Part shown: positions 56,901 to 64,000 of the stretch, in pieces
How the letters are laid out: each line of letters begins with the position of its first letter
Numbering within the stretch: position 1 is the stretch's first letter
Assembly (NCBI GenBank): GCA_027488835.1
Contig: JAIYAW010000009.1
Coordinates: forward strand, 62,001 to 126,000
Origin: Bacteroidota bacterium
Lineage (GTDB): Bacteria > Bacteroidota > Bacteroidia > NS11-12g > UBA955
Reading direction: 5' to 3'
DNA length: 64,000 bases
The notes under the pieces: model-generated
What the model was told of the DNA's origin: nothing
The model's input: the letters and a program-made list of their open reading frames with translations, nothing else
Database searches by the model: none
Program-made: the position numbers and the translations under genes

Positions 56901-56939
56901 TTTAACTTTAACTTAAAGAATTTCTATGTTAACTAATTT

Positions 56940-57401
56940 ATGTATTACATAAAGTGTTTTCGTGATAATCCGAAATCATTACATACGTTCATTTTAATGA
57001 AAAAAATGAATAATTGGACGTACATTGTGGCAATTGGATACGGTGGCGGAGGTGCATTTGAGGAATTCTGTTGTAAAGTTAAATTAAATGACAATAATGA
57101 GCCAGAAGGTCATTACTCTTTAATTTACAACCCCGATGAGTGGGAGTTTTCGATTTGTAATTCAATTTCCGAAAATGAATATTCTGATATTGATTCTGAT
57201 GATAAATCTATTGTTGAGGGTATGAATTTTGAAGTTTGGAATGATTATATTTTTTGGGATGAGGATGAAAATGATTATCGAATTAATACAAAATATGCGA
57301 TAAAATTAAAATCAAATTATTATTTTACTTCTACTGATTGGACTAATTCACCCGTTGATATAATTTCTAGAAGTTTTTGGGGATTAAGTTTGACATTTTA
57401 A
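56940..57401 (+). CDS. Hypothetical acidic protein
   Basis: This 153-residue protein has Gly-rich TYIVAIGYGGGGAFEEF and acidic stretches (YSDIDSDDKSIVEG, WDEDENDYR). No family is recognised. It stands between the LRR and kinase-like genes on the same strand. Confidence 0.55.
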   Translation: MYYIKCFRDNPKSLHTFILMKKMNNWTYIVAIGYGGGGAFEEFCCKVKLNDNNEPEGHYSLIYNPDEWEFSICNSISENEYSDIDSDDKSIVEGMNFEVWNDYIFWDEDENDYRINTKYAIKLKSNYYFTSTDWTNSPVDIISRSFWGLSLTF

Positions 57402-57469
57402 TCAATTTTAATAGAAATAATCATCCAATCATAAGTGTTTATCTCGTATTAAATTAATATATATTTTAA

Positions 57470-58099
57470 ATGTTGAATAAAAGGAATCAATGTGTTCAAA
57501 ATGGATTTTTCATCAAAAAATTCCAAATATCTTCTTTTGTAGATTATGATTGGAAGGATAGAATCGAAAAGCATAGTTGTATTCACCATTTTGGATCTAA
57601 TTTCCCTCAAATTCATTACCAAATAAATGAACTGGATAATACTTTAATTCAACGTATTCCGCATATAAAAAAAATAGAATTCAAATGTCAGCCTTATGCT
57701 GTTAAAAAAAGTGTATTCGATGAATTTTGTTTGGCTGTGGATTGTTTGCGGAAGAGCAGTCTCGTCCATGGTGATATTTTAATGAAGAATATAGTTTACA
57801 ACGGAAGAGAGTTTGTCTTATTAGATTTTGAACCTTCTTTAAAAATTAAAAATACTTCAAATAAAGAAGTTCTCAAAGTAACATATCCATGGATTCATGT
57901 TGATGACTTAAAAGTTCGTAATATTTCAAGTAAAACGGACATACTGTGCTTGAATGCGCTTGAATTATATTTATTCGATAAGTCTAAATATTATAATTTT
58001 AGAGCAAATCAAATGAGAAAATTACAGATTCAAAATTTGTTATCTCAGTCAAATATAAATTCCCTTCCGATAATTCCTAATATCAATTTAGATTATTAG
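57470..58099 (+). CDS. Minimal protein-kinase-like fold protein
   Basis: This 209-residue protein has LVHGDILMKNIVY (H100-G-D102 with N107), the catalytic loop of kinase and aminoglycoside-phosphotransferase folds. FVLLDFEPSL (D119-F-E121) stands at the metal-binding DFG position, with Glu for Gly. The N-lobe is very short (about 95 residues) and no clear glycine loop is visible. It may be a reduced, possibly inactive, kinase or a small-molecule kinase. Substrate unknown. Confidence 0.68.
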   Translation: MLNKRNQCVQNGFFIKKFQISSFVDYDWKDRIEKHSCIHHFGSNFPQIHYQINELDNTLIQRIPHIKKIEFKCQPYAVKKSVFDEFCLAVDCLRKSSLVHGDILMKNIVYNGREFVLLDFEPSLKIKNTSNKEVLKVTYPWIHVDDLKVRNISSKTDILCLNALELYLFDKSKYYNFRANQMRKLQIQNLLSQSNINSLPIIPNINLDY

Positions 58100-58137
58100 T
58101 TTTTTGGAATTTTCATTAAATTGCAATCAAATAAACT

Positions 58138-58734
58138 ATGAAAAACATATATATAACCTCAGATTTAATGCCTACTTATGTCATTCAAGAAGAATTGTCT
58201 GAAAAAAACGGAAATGAATTTACTGATTTTGTTACAAATTTAGTGGGCAATATGCTACATGAATTTGCTGTAACTATTAGAACTAATTTAGATTCAGATT
58301 GCTCTCTGTATTGGTTGCTTACCAATGAATCAGAATCAGTAGATAGATTTAATCTGCCAAATGCTGAAATTGTTGAGCCTAGCGCATACATTGAAATTGC
58401 CAAAAAAGCTCTTTCTAATATCAATATTGAAGCGTCATTTTTTGATGATTGTAAATATATGAAAATAGCATTCACAAGTGAATCTAATGATATTTGGGAT
58501 TATAGTTTACTCGAAGTGAGTTCATCTTTGTGCGATTACGTAAACCCGAGTTTTTATGTTTTTGGTTTTCACCCAGAATTTGAAGATACAATTGTAACGC
58601 AAGGATATTCAGAAGGAGAGTTTGACACAGGAATTTTAAATGATTTTGATGTAGATTCTTATGGTGGAGAAGATATTTTAAGAATGTTAACTGGAGTAAA
58701 CAGTGAAATGTTTAATGAATCTTTTTATCAATAA
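58138..58734 (+). CDS. Hypothetical acidic protein
   Basis: This 198-residue soluble protein is rich in Asp/Glu/Ser with aromatic strands (SFYVFGFHPEFEDTIVTQGY). No family is recognised. Confidence 0.58.
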   Translation: MKNIYITSDLMPTYVIQEELSEKNGNEFTDFVTNLVGNMLHEFAVTIRTNLDSDCSLYWLLTNESESVDRFNLPNAEIVEPSAYIEIAKKALSNINIEASFFDDCKYMKIAFTSESNDIWDYSLLEVSSSLCDYVNPSFYVFGFHPEFEDTIVTQGYSEGEFDTGILNDFDVDSYGGEDILRMLTGVNSEMFNESFYQ

Positions 58735-58780
58735 ATTTATAGTTAAATAGAGTATTTAAGAAATTAAAATTTCAACCACT

Positions 58781-59419
58781 GTGAGTTTAAAAGTTATTTA
58801 TCATACTCATCTAACAAGATTAGAGGGTTATGTCAGAGATTTAGAAGCACTACTTGTTTTAAAAAATAATGATGAGTTATTTTTCTTTTTAGAGAGGAGT
58901 AACGAATTAAAAGAATTATATTTTAATGGACTAATAGATAATGCCAAATCAGATTTAAAGGCCAAAAAATTGGGTACATCTTTTGATGAAATAAAAATTT
59001 GGATTGCTGTTAATTCACTCCTTTACAATGTCGAATATATTATTTTAGAAGATATTGTTCCTGAAGTTCAGTCTAAACTTAACTCAACTAATATCTTTGA
59101 AGGATTATTAGAGGAGGAATTGAATCCAAATAATCAGGATGATATTCCCAAGCTTATTAATAAATTTATTTTTATAACTTTATTAAATGTTCAAGCCTTA
59201 TTTTCATGCTGGGATAAAAAAGATTACCATGATATCTCTATTTCCGACTTTATGAATTTCATGATTAAATCAAAAAGTATCTATTTTAAGTCACCAGAGC
59301 AATTAACTGATTTTATTGAGTCTAATAAATTGAAATCTCGTTTGAATTTAATTAAGTTGTTAGTCATCCCAATTAAATCGGGGATTAAGAATGCTATGGT
59401 TTATTCCGATAAATTATAG
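58781..59419 (+). CDS. Hypothetical helical protein
   Basis: This 212-residue protein from a GTG start is all-helical, mixed-charge and cytoplasmic. No family is recognised. The gene ends 128 bases before the DNA-ligase-like cassette. Confidence 0.58.
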   Translation: MSLKVIYHTHLTRLEGYVRDLEALLVLKNNDELFFFLERSNELKELYFNGLIDNAKSDLKAKKLGTSFDEIKIWIAVNSLLYNVEYIILEDIVPEVQSKLNSTNIFEGLLEEELNPNNQDDIPKLINKFIFITLLNVQALFSCWDKKDYHDISISDFMNFMIKSKSIYFKSPEQLTDFIESNKLKSRLNLIKLLVIPIKSGIKNAMVYSDKL

Positions 59420-59547
59420 TATAATTGTCAGAGAAAGTTAATAGTTAAAATCCCATCAAATTATTTAAATTTAATTGTTTACATCCTATAAATAAATAAA
59501 ATCAAATTTGAGTAATATCAATCGTAATTAACCATAACAAAATAAAA

Positions 59548-60816
59548 ATGCTGAATTATATAACCATAAAACCAGAATTGATGGAGCGACAAATAGTTGA
59601 AACCGATCAATATTGGTGGTCCAGAAAATTAGATGGACATTTTATTCGAATTCAAAAACAAGGAGATGAATTGAAATTCATCAATAAATCAGGGAGGATT
59701 ATTGAACTTTCACATATAAAAATTTCAATTTCCCAGTTTGTGGGTGAATTATTCGGTGAACTTGTTTTGGGCGACGGTAAAACATGTAGCAATGCAGATG
59801 TTGCGTCGGCAATTGCAACTGGTTCAACTGATTTGAAGATTTTTCTTTTTGCAGCAAAGAATGAAAATGGCATTTTGCCAACTTCTAAATTCATCGAACT
59901 CACTATTGAAGGTGACAATATTCAAAAAGTGGAATGGAACAGAGTCACTAGTCGATCGGAAATCAGGCAGGCATTTGATGGCGTTGTCACCGATAAAGGT
60001 GAAGGTCTTGTGGTTTTAACTGAGACCGGTTTCGTCTATAAACTTAAGCCAATACAAACCGTTGATCTGGTTGTCGTGGGCTACTCTATGAATGTTGGTG
60101 AGAATGCCGGTACATTGAGAGACTTATTGCTAGGCGTGATGGACGATGAAAATAAAATCACATTGGTTGCAAGAACATCTTCTGGAATCAATAGTACCAA
60201 CGGTGGGGAACTGTTAAAAATTATCTCAACTATACATGTGAAATCAAATTACACGGAGGTGTCATCTGCAAAAACGGCATTTGTATTTATTGAGCCAAAA
60301 TTGATTGCCCAATGTACTTGCCTTGATATTCAAGGGGAAAATGCGTCGGGTACCATTTTGAAGCCGGTTCTGACATATTCAGCAGAAGACGGATATTTGT
60401 ATGCTAAGGATGGGGAATCTGTTTCAATATCTTCATTGGTGTTTCAGAATTTGCGTACAGACAAAATGCCAAATGCAGAACATGCAGGATGGAATCAGCT
60501 GAAACCCTTTTTAGGTTCGGCAGACGATACTGCAGAAATTCACGAGAAATTGCCTTCATCGATTGAAATCAAAGAAGTGTTTTCAAAAGATTCGAAGAAT
60601 GGACTGGCCGTGAGGAAATTGGTGTTATTAAAAACCAACAAAGAAAGCACAGGAAAATTCACCAGCTTTATCAATTTTTATACTGACTACAGTCCTGGGC
60701 GGAAGTCACCTATCGAGACGGATATCTATCTGCATCATAGCTTAGATGAAGCGAAAATTAAATTCTTAGCACTAAAAGAAGAGAACATTAAAAAAGGTTG
60801 GGAGAAAGTAAATTGA
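59548..60816 (+). CDS. ATP-dependent DNA/RNA ligase-like nucleotidyltransferase
   Basis: This 422-residue protein has motif I SRKLDGH (K27-L-D29-G30), the adenylation site; K27 would carry AMP. Motif III-like FGELFGELV follows, then motif IV EGLVVLT (E152) and motif V YKLKP (K165, K167), then an OB-fold-like region (about 175-300). The C-terminal segment (about 355-422, TDYSPGRKSPIETDIY ... NIKKGWEKV) resembles a WGR-like tail. All catalytic motifs are present. It lies one base before the next gene, giving a three-gene cassette. Confidence 0.85.
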   Translation: MLNYITIKPELMERQIVETDQYWWSRKLDGHFIRIQKQGDELKFINKSGRIIELSHIKISISQFVGELFGELVLGDGKTCSNADVASAIATGSTDLKIFLFAAKNENGILPTSKFIELTIEGDNIQKVEWNRVTSRSEIRQAFDGVVTDKGEGLVVLTETGFVYKLKPIQTVDLVVVGYSMNVGENAGTLRDLLLGVMDDENKITLVARTSSGINSTNGGELLKIISTIHVKSNYTEVSSAKTAFVFIEPKLIAQCTCLDIQGENASGTILKPVLTYSAEDGYLYAKDGESVSISSLVFQNLRTDKMPNAEHAGWNQLKPFLGSADDTAEIHEKLPSSIEIKEVFSKDSKNGLAVRKLVLLKTNKESTGKFTSFINFYTDYSPGRKSPIETDIYLHHSLDEAKIKFLALKEENIKKGWEKVN

Positions 60817-60817
60817 T

Positions 60818-61426
60818 ATGGCACGTTTAGTAAAATTTAACATAGGAACAGAATCATTTGATGCGGCAATTAATAAATTGGACCGCGATAAAGTATATGG
60901 TTGGATAGAAACTGTAGCAACAGATTCTGCAGGAAATACTTGTTTGACAGCATCATTATTAAACGATGGCAGGACGATGGTTGGCAGCGGTGGAATTGCC
61001 CAAAAAACACTTGATAGCAATAATGTGGAGGTTGACAAATCAACGCTCGTAGCAAAATTGCCAGATATGTCGTTGGCGGTCCTTCAACCCTCAATTTACG
61101 AGCAACCTGTCACTTTGATATTGGCTTCCATTGAAGATTTATTGGATCTTGATGTAACCGCAGTTTATGAGTTGACTTTCGATGACCTTGAAATCAAATC
61201 GAAAATGCAATCGAAGTTCTTGGGGAACGCGGTGTACTCATTTCCATTTAATTATCGTTCTGATTACGAAGCAGCAGATGCTTTTATGCTGTTTAACGGA
61301 TCGGTATTTTTCATTCTTACAGGCAATAAAAATCAATTTAAATTTTTAACAAATGAAATATCTGAACCAATTGTTGTTGAAGAAACTGAAGTTTCTGAAG
61401 AAGAATTGGATTTTGGTATGTTATAA
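60818..61426 (+). CDS. Hypothetical protein of the ligase cassette
   Basis: This 202-residue protein opens RLVKFNIGTESFDAA and contains KVYGWIETVATDSAGN, TMVGSGGIAQ and an acidic tail (VEETEVSEEELDFGML). No family is named. Tight spacing to the ligase gene (one base) and to the next gene (two bases) suggests a complex or one pathway. Confidence 0.7.
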   Translation: MARLVKFNIGTESFDAAINKLDRDKVYGWIETVATDSAGNTCLTASLLNDGRTMVGSGGIAQKTLDSNNVEVDKSTLVAKLPDMSLAVLQPSIYEQPVTLILASIEDLLDLDVTAVYELTFDDLEIKSKMQSKFLGNAVYSFPFNYRSDYEAADAFMLFNGSVFFILTGNKNQFKFLTNEISEPIVVEETEVSEEELDFGML

Positions 61427-61428
61427 TT

Positions 61429-62136
61429 ATGGCTAAGTTTATTCATATTTCCGATACAAAAGGCCGCGATGCCAATGTGCTTTTTACTGGATTTAGCAAA
61501 AAGTCCAAAATTAAATATTTCACACCAAATGATGAGGAGGTTCAAACTTTAAGGGTGTTAAAAACTACCTTGAATGGAAGTTACGAGAAACTCATAAAGC
61601 AGTGTGGCAGCGAGCCTGAATTGGCAAAATTGTTGATTTCTCAGGATCCAGAAATCGACTTTTTTCAAACGGGTTTGTTTGTCAATGGAAGTACAAAGGT
61701 GTTTGTTAATTCTGATTTTCAGCCATGTATTACTGTAAATCTAAAAGAACTTGTATATGATGTTCAAGGATTACTCAAAGAAGAAAGGACGCCAAAGGAA
61801 ATGCAAGGTAATATTTTAGAAGAGGTTGCTATAAAACCCTCCGGTAAATTATTTCCCAAGTCTGAAGTCTACGCCAAATTTGTGTTTTCTAAAAAATACC
61901 AATTGTCACATGTCAATGGTTTGACCTTTGATTTCCTTTACCAATTGTCAAAAGAGCTCGATGAAAAAAAATCTCTCATGTTAATTGGGAGTGGAGAGAA
62001 GGGAGTTGGTCCGCTGGTGTTTCAAAATGGCGGAAAAGCCTATCGAGCGTTTTTAGAAGGTAGAATAAAAGAAAATGGCTATATATTAATACTGCACCTT
62101 AGCAATTTAGAACTTAAAAGTGCAATCACCCAATAG
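61429..62136 (+). CDS. Hypothetical protein of the ligase cassette
   Basis: This 235-residue protein begins MAKFIHISDTKGRDANVLFT and later has FPKSEVYAKFVFSKKYQLSH and MLIGSGEKGVGPLVFQNGGKAYRAFLEGR. No family is recognised. It is the last gene of the cassette. Confidence 0.7.
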   Translation: MAKFIHISDTKGRDANVLFTGFSKKSKIKYFTPNDEEVQTLRVLKTTLNGSYEKLIKQCGSEPELAKLLISQDPEIDFFQTGLFVNGSTKVFVNSDFQPCITVNLKELVYDVQGLLKEERTPKEMQGNILEEVAIKPSGKLFPKSEVYAKFVFSKKYQLSHVNGLTFDFLYQLSKELDEKKSLMLIGSGEKGVGPLVFQNGGKAYRAFLEGRIKENGYILILHLSNLELKSAITQ

Positions 62137-62675
62137 TTTCCTTTAGCGCTTATGATTTTGATGATAAGAATATTAAAAAATATGGTCTTATCTATAACGT
62201 TCATGTTGTGAGACAAGCCGAATCTGTTGTTCCTAAAGGTACGAGATTGGCTACCTGTGATGATTGGTGTGACTTAATTGACACTTTAGGTAGCAATGAC
62301 CCTAAAGATAAATATTCTCAAAGCGAAGTGCTGCTTAAACTTAAATCAGATAAGGGTTGGGTTGGGAAAATAATTTGGAACTCCCTAGAGGGCGAGGAAT
62401 GGAAAACCTTAACCAATCCATTAACAGGTACAAATGAATCTGGGTTTACGGCTCTTCCTGGTGGATATAAAGACTCTGATATGTTTGGCGATAAAATATT
62501 CTATGAAAAGGGTAAAGGTGTAAGTTGGTGGACATTGGATTTTGCAAATCCTCATGTGTCTGCTAATGATAAAAATAAATTTGGATTATTTAACACATCC
62601 AATGCTGATCGTTTTTTTGATCTGAAAAATTCACATTACAAGTTGGGTCGCTACATTCGACTTGTAAAATTGTAA
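62118..62675 (+). pseudogene. FISUMP-domain gene fragment lacking its 5' end
   Basis: The frame reads SAYDFDDKNIKKYGLIYN, PKGTRLATCDDWCDL, NESGFTALPGGYKD, VSWWTLDF and LGRYIRLVKL, the Fibrobacter succinogenes major paralogous domain. It lacks the N-terminal W-M-A-E-N-L region and any signal peptide. Coding sense extends upstream of the first usable start (GTG 62208) into the end of the previous gene, so this is a 5'-truncated copy. If translated from 62208 it would give 155 residues. Confidence 0.72.
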
Positions 62676-62719
62676 TGTGAAATTTATTTTAACAATGAAT
62701 TATTTAAATTAAGCTTCAT

Positions 62720-63184
62720 TTGAGAACAATAAATGTAAATGTAGAGGGCGATTACGAAAGTGGTTGCTTTACCATGTTTTCTGTAAGGCTAGAGAGCAAT
62801 GGTATAAGTTTACCCATTTTTTTAACGGCAAAACAAACCAATTTAGCGATCTATTTTGATGACGCATTTGAACCTATTTTGGGTTTGCGCAATATTTTAT
62901 TAGAAAGTGGTTTTAACATTAATCAAACAATTGAAATAATTAATGGAGATGATTCTGAAGATCAAATGCAGTTTGTAAAAGATTTCAATAGAACATCTAT
63001 AGGATGGAGTGAAGAAATCCAGCCTATTAAAATGACTTTTTCAGATAATAAAAATCCTGATAACAGCAATATAATTATGGAATCTTGCGGTGATGGATAC
63101 ACTTTTACCATTTTTACCGAAACTAATGATCAAACACCAATAAAAATGATGAATACTCTGAAATTAATTCTTTCGCAAGATTAA
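62720..63184 (+). CDS. Hypothetical protein
   Basis: This is a 154-residue protein from a TTG start; no ATG is in frame before the first conserved-looking residues. It is acidic and beta-rich (CFTMFSVRLESNGISLPIF, DGYTFTIFTETNDQ). No family is recognised. It is the last gene before the right boundary repeats; 63185-63398 holds nothing visible. Confidence 0.52.
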   Translation: MRTINVNVEGDYESGCFTMFSVRLESNGISLPIFLTAKQTNLAIYFDDAFEPILGLRNILLESGFNINQTIEIINGDDSEDQMQFVKDFNRTSIGWSEEIQPIKMTFSDNKNPDNSNIIMESCGDGYTFTIFTETNDQTPIKMMNTLKLILSQD

Positions 63185-63398
63185 TATTTAGTTGGTAATT
63201 TGTATTGTAAAACTTAAAATTCATAGTGAATTGCCGATTAAGTAGAATAAACGAAAGTAAAAAAATCACACAATCCAAACTACAATTACAAATTTACTCA
63301 TCATTAATTTCCAACCTGTATTTAGTGATAAACTAATCACTTGTTTTTGCTGTTTTCGCTACTGATATGTAGAATTTTGTTTATTGAGTTTTTTGCTC

Positions 63399-63679
63399 GG
63401 ATTACTCGCTTCGCTCAAGCAGAGCTTGGCTCCGCATGAAGCAGGGATTACTCGCTTCGCTCGTGATCCCCAGGTTGGAGAGCGGCTAACCATATCCCGG
63501 ATTACTCGCTTCTCTCGTGATCCCCAGGTGGGGAGAGCTGTTAACCAATTGCAAAGCCAAACTGCTACGCAGTTTTAGTTTTTTTGTTTATACGCCTGCA
63601 CCCAAGCGGGGCTTGGCTCCGCATGAAGTAGGGAGTACTCGCTTCGCTCGTGATCCCCAAGTGGGTGAGCTGCTAACCA
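63399..63679. repeat. Hairpin repeat array, right boundary
   Basis: Units begin at 63399 (truncated), 63444, 63499 and 63632 (variant ggagtactc), each about 48 bp with the ggattactcgcttcgctcg...gatcc fold-back and a gtgggagagc.gctaacca tail. A second short repeat (gagcttggctccgcatgaag) follows units at 63422 and 63611. The two leftmost complete units correspond to those at 23002-23104. Confidence 0.82.
63559..63587 (+). terminator. Hairpin terminator inside the repeat array
   Basis: The stem is aaactgc/gcagttt with loop tac, followed by a T-rich run. Confidence 0.65.
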
Positions 63680-63684
63680 ATTGC

Positions 63685-63719
63685 AAAGCCAAGCTGCGAA
63701 GCAGCTTTGGCTTTTTTTT
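63685..63719 (+). terminator. Strong hairpin terminator (right copy)
   Basis: The stem is aaagccaagctgc/gcagctttggcttt with loop gaa, followed by eight T. It is identical in design to 23109-23142. Confidence 0.8.
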
Positions 63720-63761
63720 GCGCATTGTTCGCTTGAGCAGAGCTCAGACTCTCATGCGCAT

Positions 63762-63788
63762 AAAAAAAGCCCCACTTCGTGGGGCTTT
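63762..63788 (-). terminator. Terminator of tRNA-Ser
   Basis: The stem is aaagccccac/gtggggcttt with loop ttc and a minus-strand T7 run, starting 11 bases after the tRNA 3' end. Confidence 0.88.
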
Positions 63789-63799
63789 GCAATTGGTTG

Positions 63800-63886
63800 C
63801 GGAGGGAGGGGGATTCGAACCCCCGGAACAGTTTCCCGTTCGTCAGTTTAGCAAACTGGTGGTTTCAGCCACTCACCCATCTCTCC
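63800..63886 (-). tRNA. tRNA-Ser(GCU)
   Basis: This is an 87-base class II tRNA on the minus strand. The anticodon loop TTGCTAA gives anticodon GCT, there is a long variable arm (ACGAACGGGAAACTGTT), and the T arm GGGGGTTCGAATCCCCC is perfect. The acceptor GGAGAGA/TCCCTCC has one A-C mismatch at the fifth pair, and CCA is not encoded. It is followed by its own terminator. Its last 21 bases are repeated at 23225-23245. Confidence 0.95.
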
Positions 63887-64000
63887 AACAGGACTGCAAA
63901 TATAGTATTTTGTTTTTTATTATTTCAAGAAATTCAGCAAGTTTTCAAGAAAATAGAAGAGCATATTATTTTAACTCTTTCTAAACCTAATATTTGCAAT

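Noticed and set aside
23246-63631. Prophage
   Set aside because: No capsid, terminase, portal, tail or integrase genes are recognisable.
63384-63984. Plus-strand ORFs running through the right boundary
   Set aside because: They translate the hairpin repeats, terminators and the antisense of a tRNA, so they are not genes. The same applies to 23031-23276 and 22913-23116.

Overview
The window is AT-rich chromosomal DNA from a member of the Bacteroidota, probably a Flavobacteriia-like lineage. Support for this comes from a gliding-motility/T9SS type B C-terminal domain on a giant PKD-repeat surface protein, a T9SS type A sorting tail, a FISUMP-type fragment, DUF4407 and DUF6804 membrane proteins, and A-rich leaders without strong Shine-Dalgarno sites. 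I cannot name a genus from the sequence alone.

Layout. (1) 1-16.2 kb: the 3' part of a giant secreted PKD/SprB adhesin, two small lipoproteins, a T9SS-linked secreted pair on the minus strand, and a YbjN-like gene whose 3' end exists as a second, relic copy 2.6 kb away. (2) 16.2-23.0 kb: small membrane proteins, a lipoprotein, a VWA-domain protein with a small partner, and a Fic protein. (3) 23.0-63.9 kb: a region that looks like an accessory island. Its two ends carry the same block of about 190 bp (hairpin repeat, back-to-back terminators and the 3' end of tRNA-Ser). Only the right copy is joined to a complete tRNA-Ser(GCU). I see no integrase.

Inside the putative island are many small orphan genes and two STAND-type NTPase modules with HEPN-like R-N-x(3-4)-H motifs. 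The first (29.0-35.4 kb) encodes a HEPN plus pseudo-NTPase protein, a HEPN-NTPase, and a long TPR-like protein. The last two look like one STAND protein split at an overlap that carries a T TTA AAA slippery heptamer. The module is flanked by imperfect direct repeats of about 100 bp. The second (47.0-55.1 kb) encodes a double-HEPN NTPase followed by three tandem paralogues and a truncated fourth. These share an N-terminal region of about 90 residues and then switch to unrelated C-termini (TPR, helical repeats, TPR plus Kelch-like propeller). I read this as a split NTPase with a cassette array of interchangeable sensor or effector halves; it is the strongest candidate for an undescribed system here.

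Between the two modules lies a membrane/envelope cluster (38.9-47.0 kb): DUF4407, a second multi-TM protein, a paired OmpA-domain protein and transglutaminase-like protein that share 'GCF' motifs ahead of their membrane segments, a DUF350 protein and a DUF481-like outer-membrane barrel. After the second module come a transthyretin-like domain protein, an LRR protein, a tiny kinase-like protein with DFE in place of DFG, and a three-gene cassette led by an ATP-dependent DNA ligase-like protein.

All functional statements for the two STAND modules are inferred from motifs and layout. No database search was possible.
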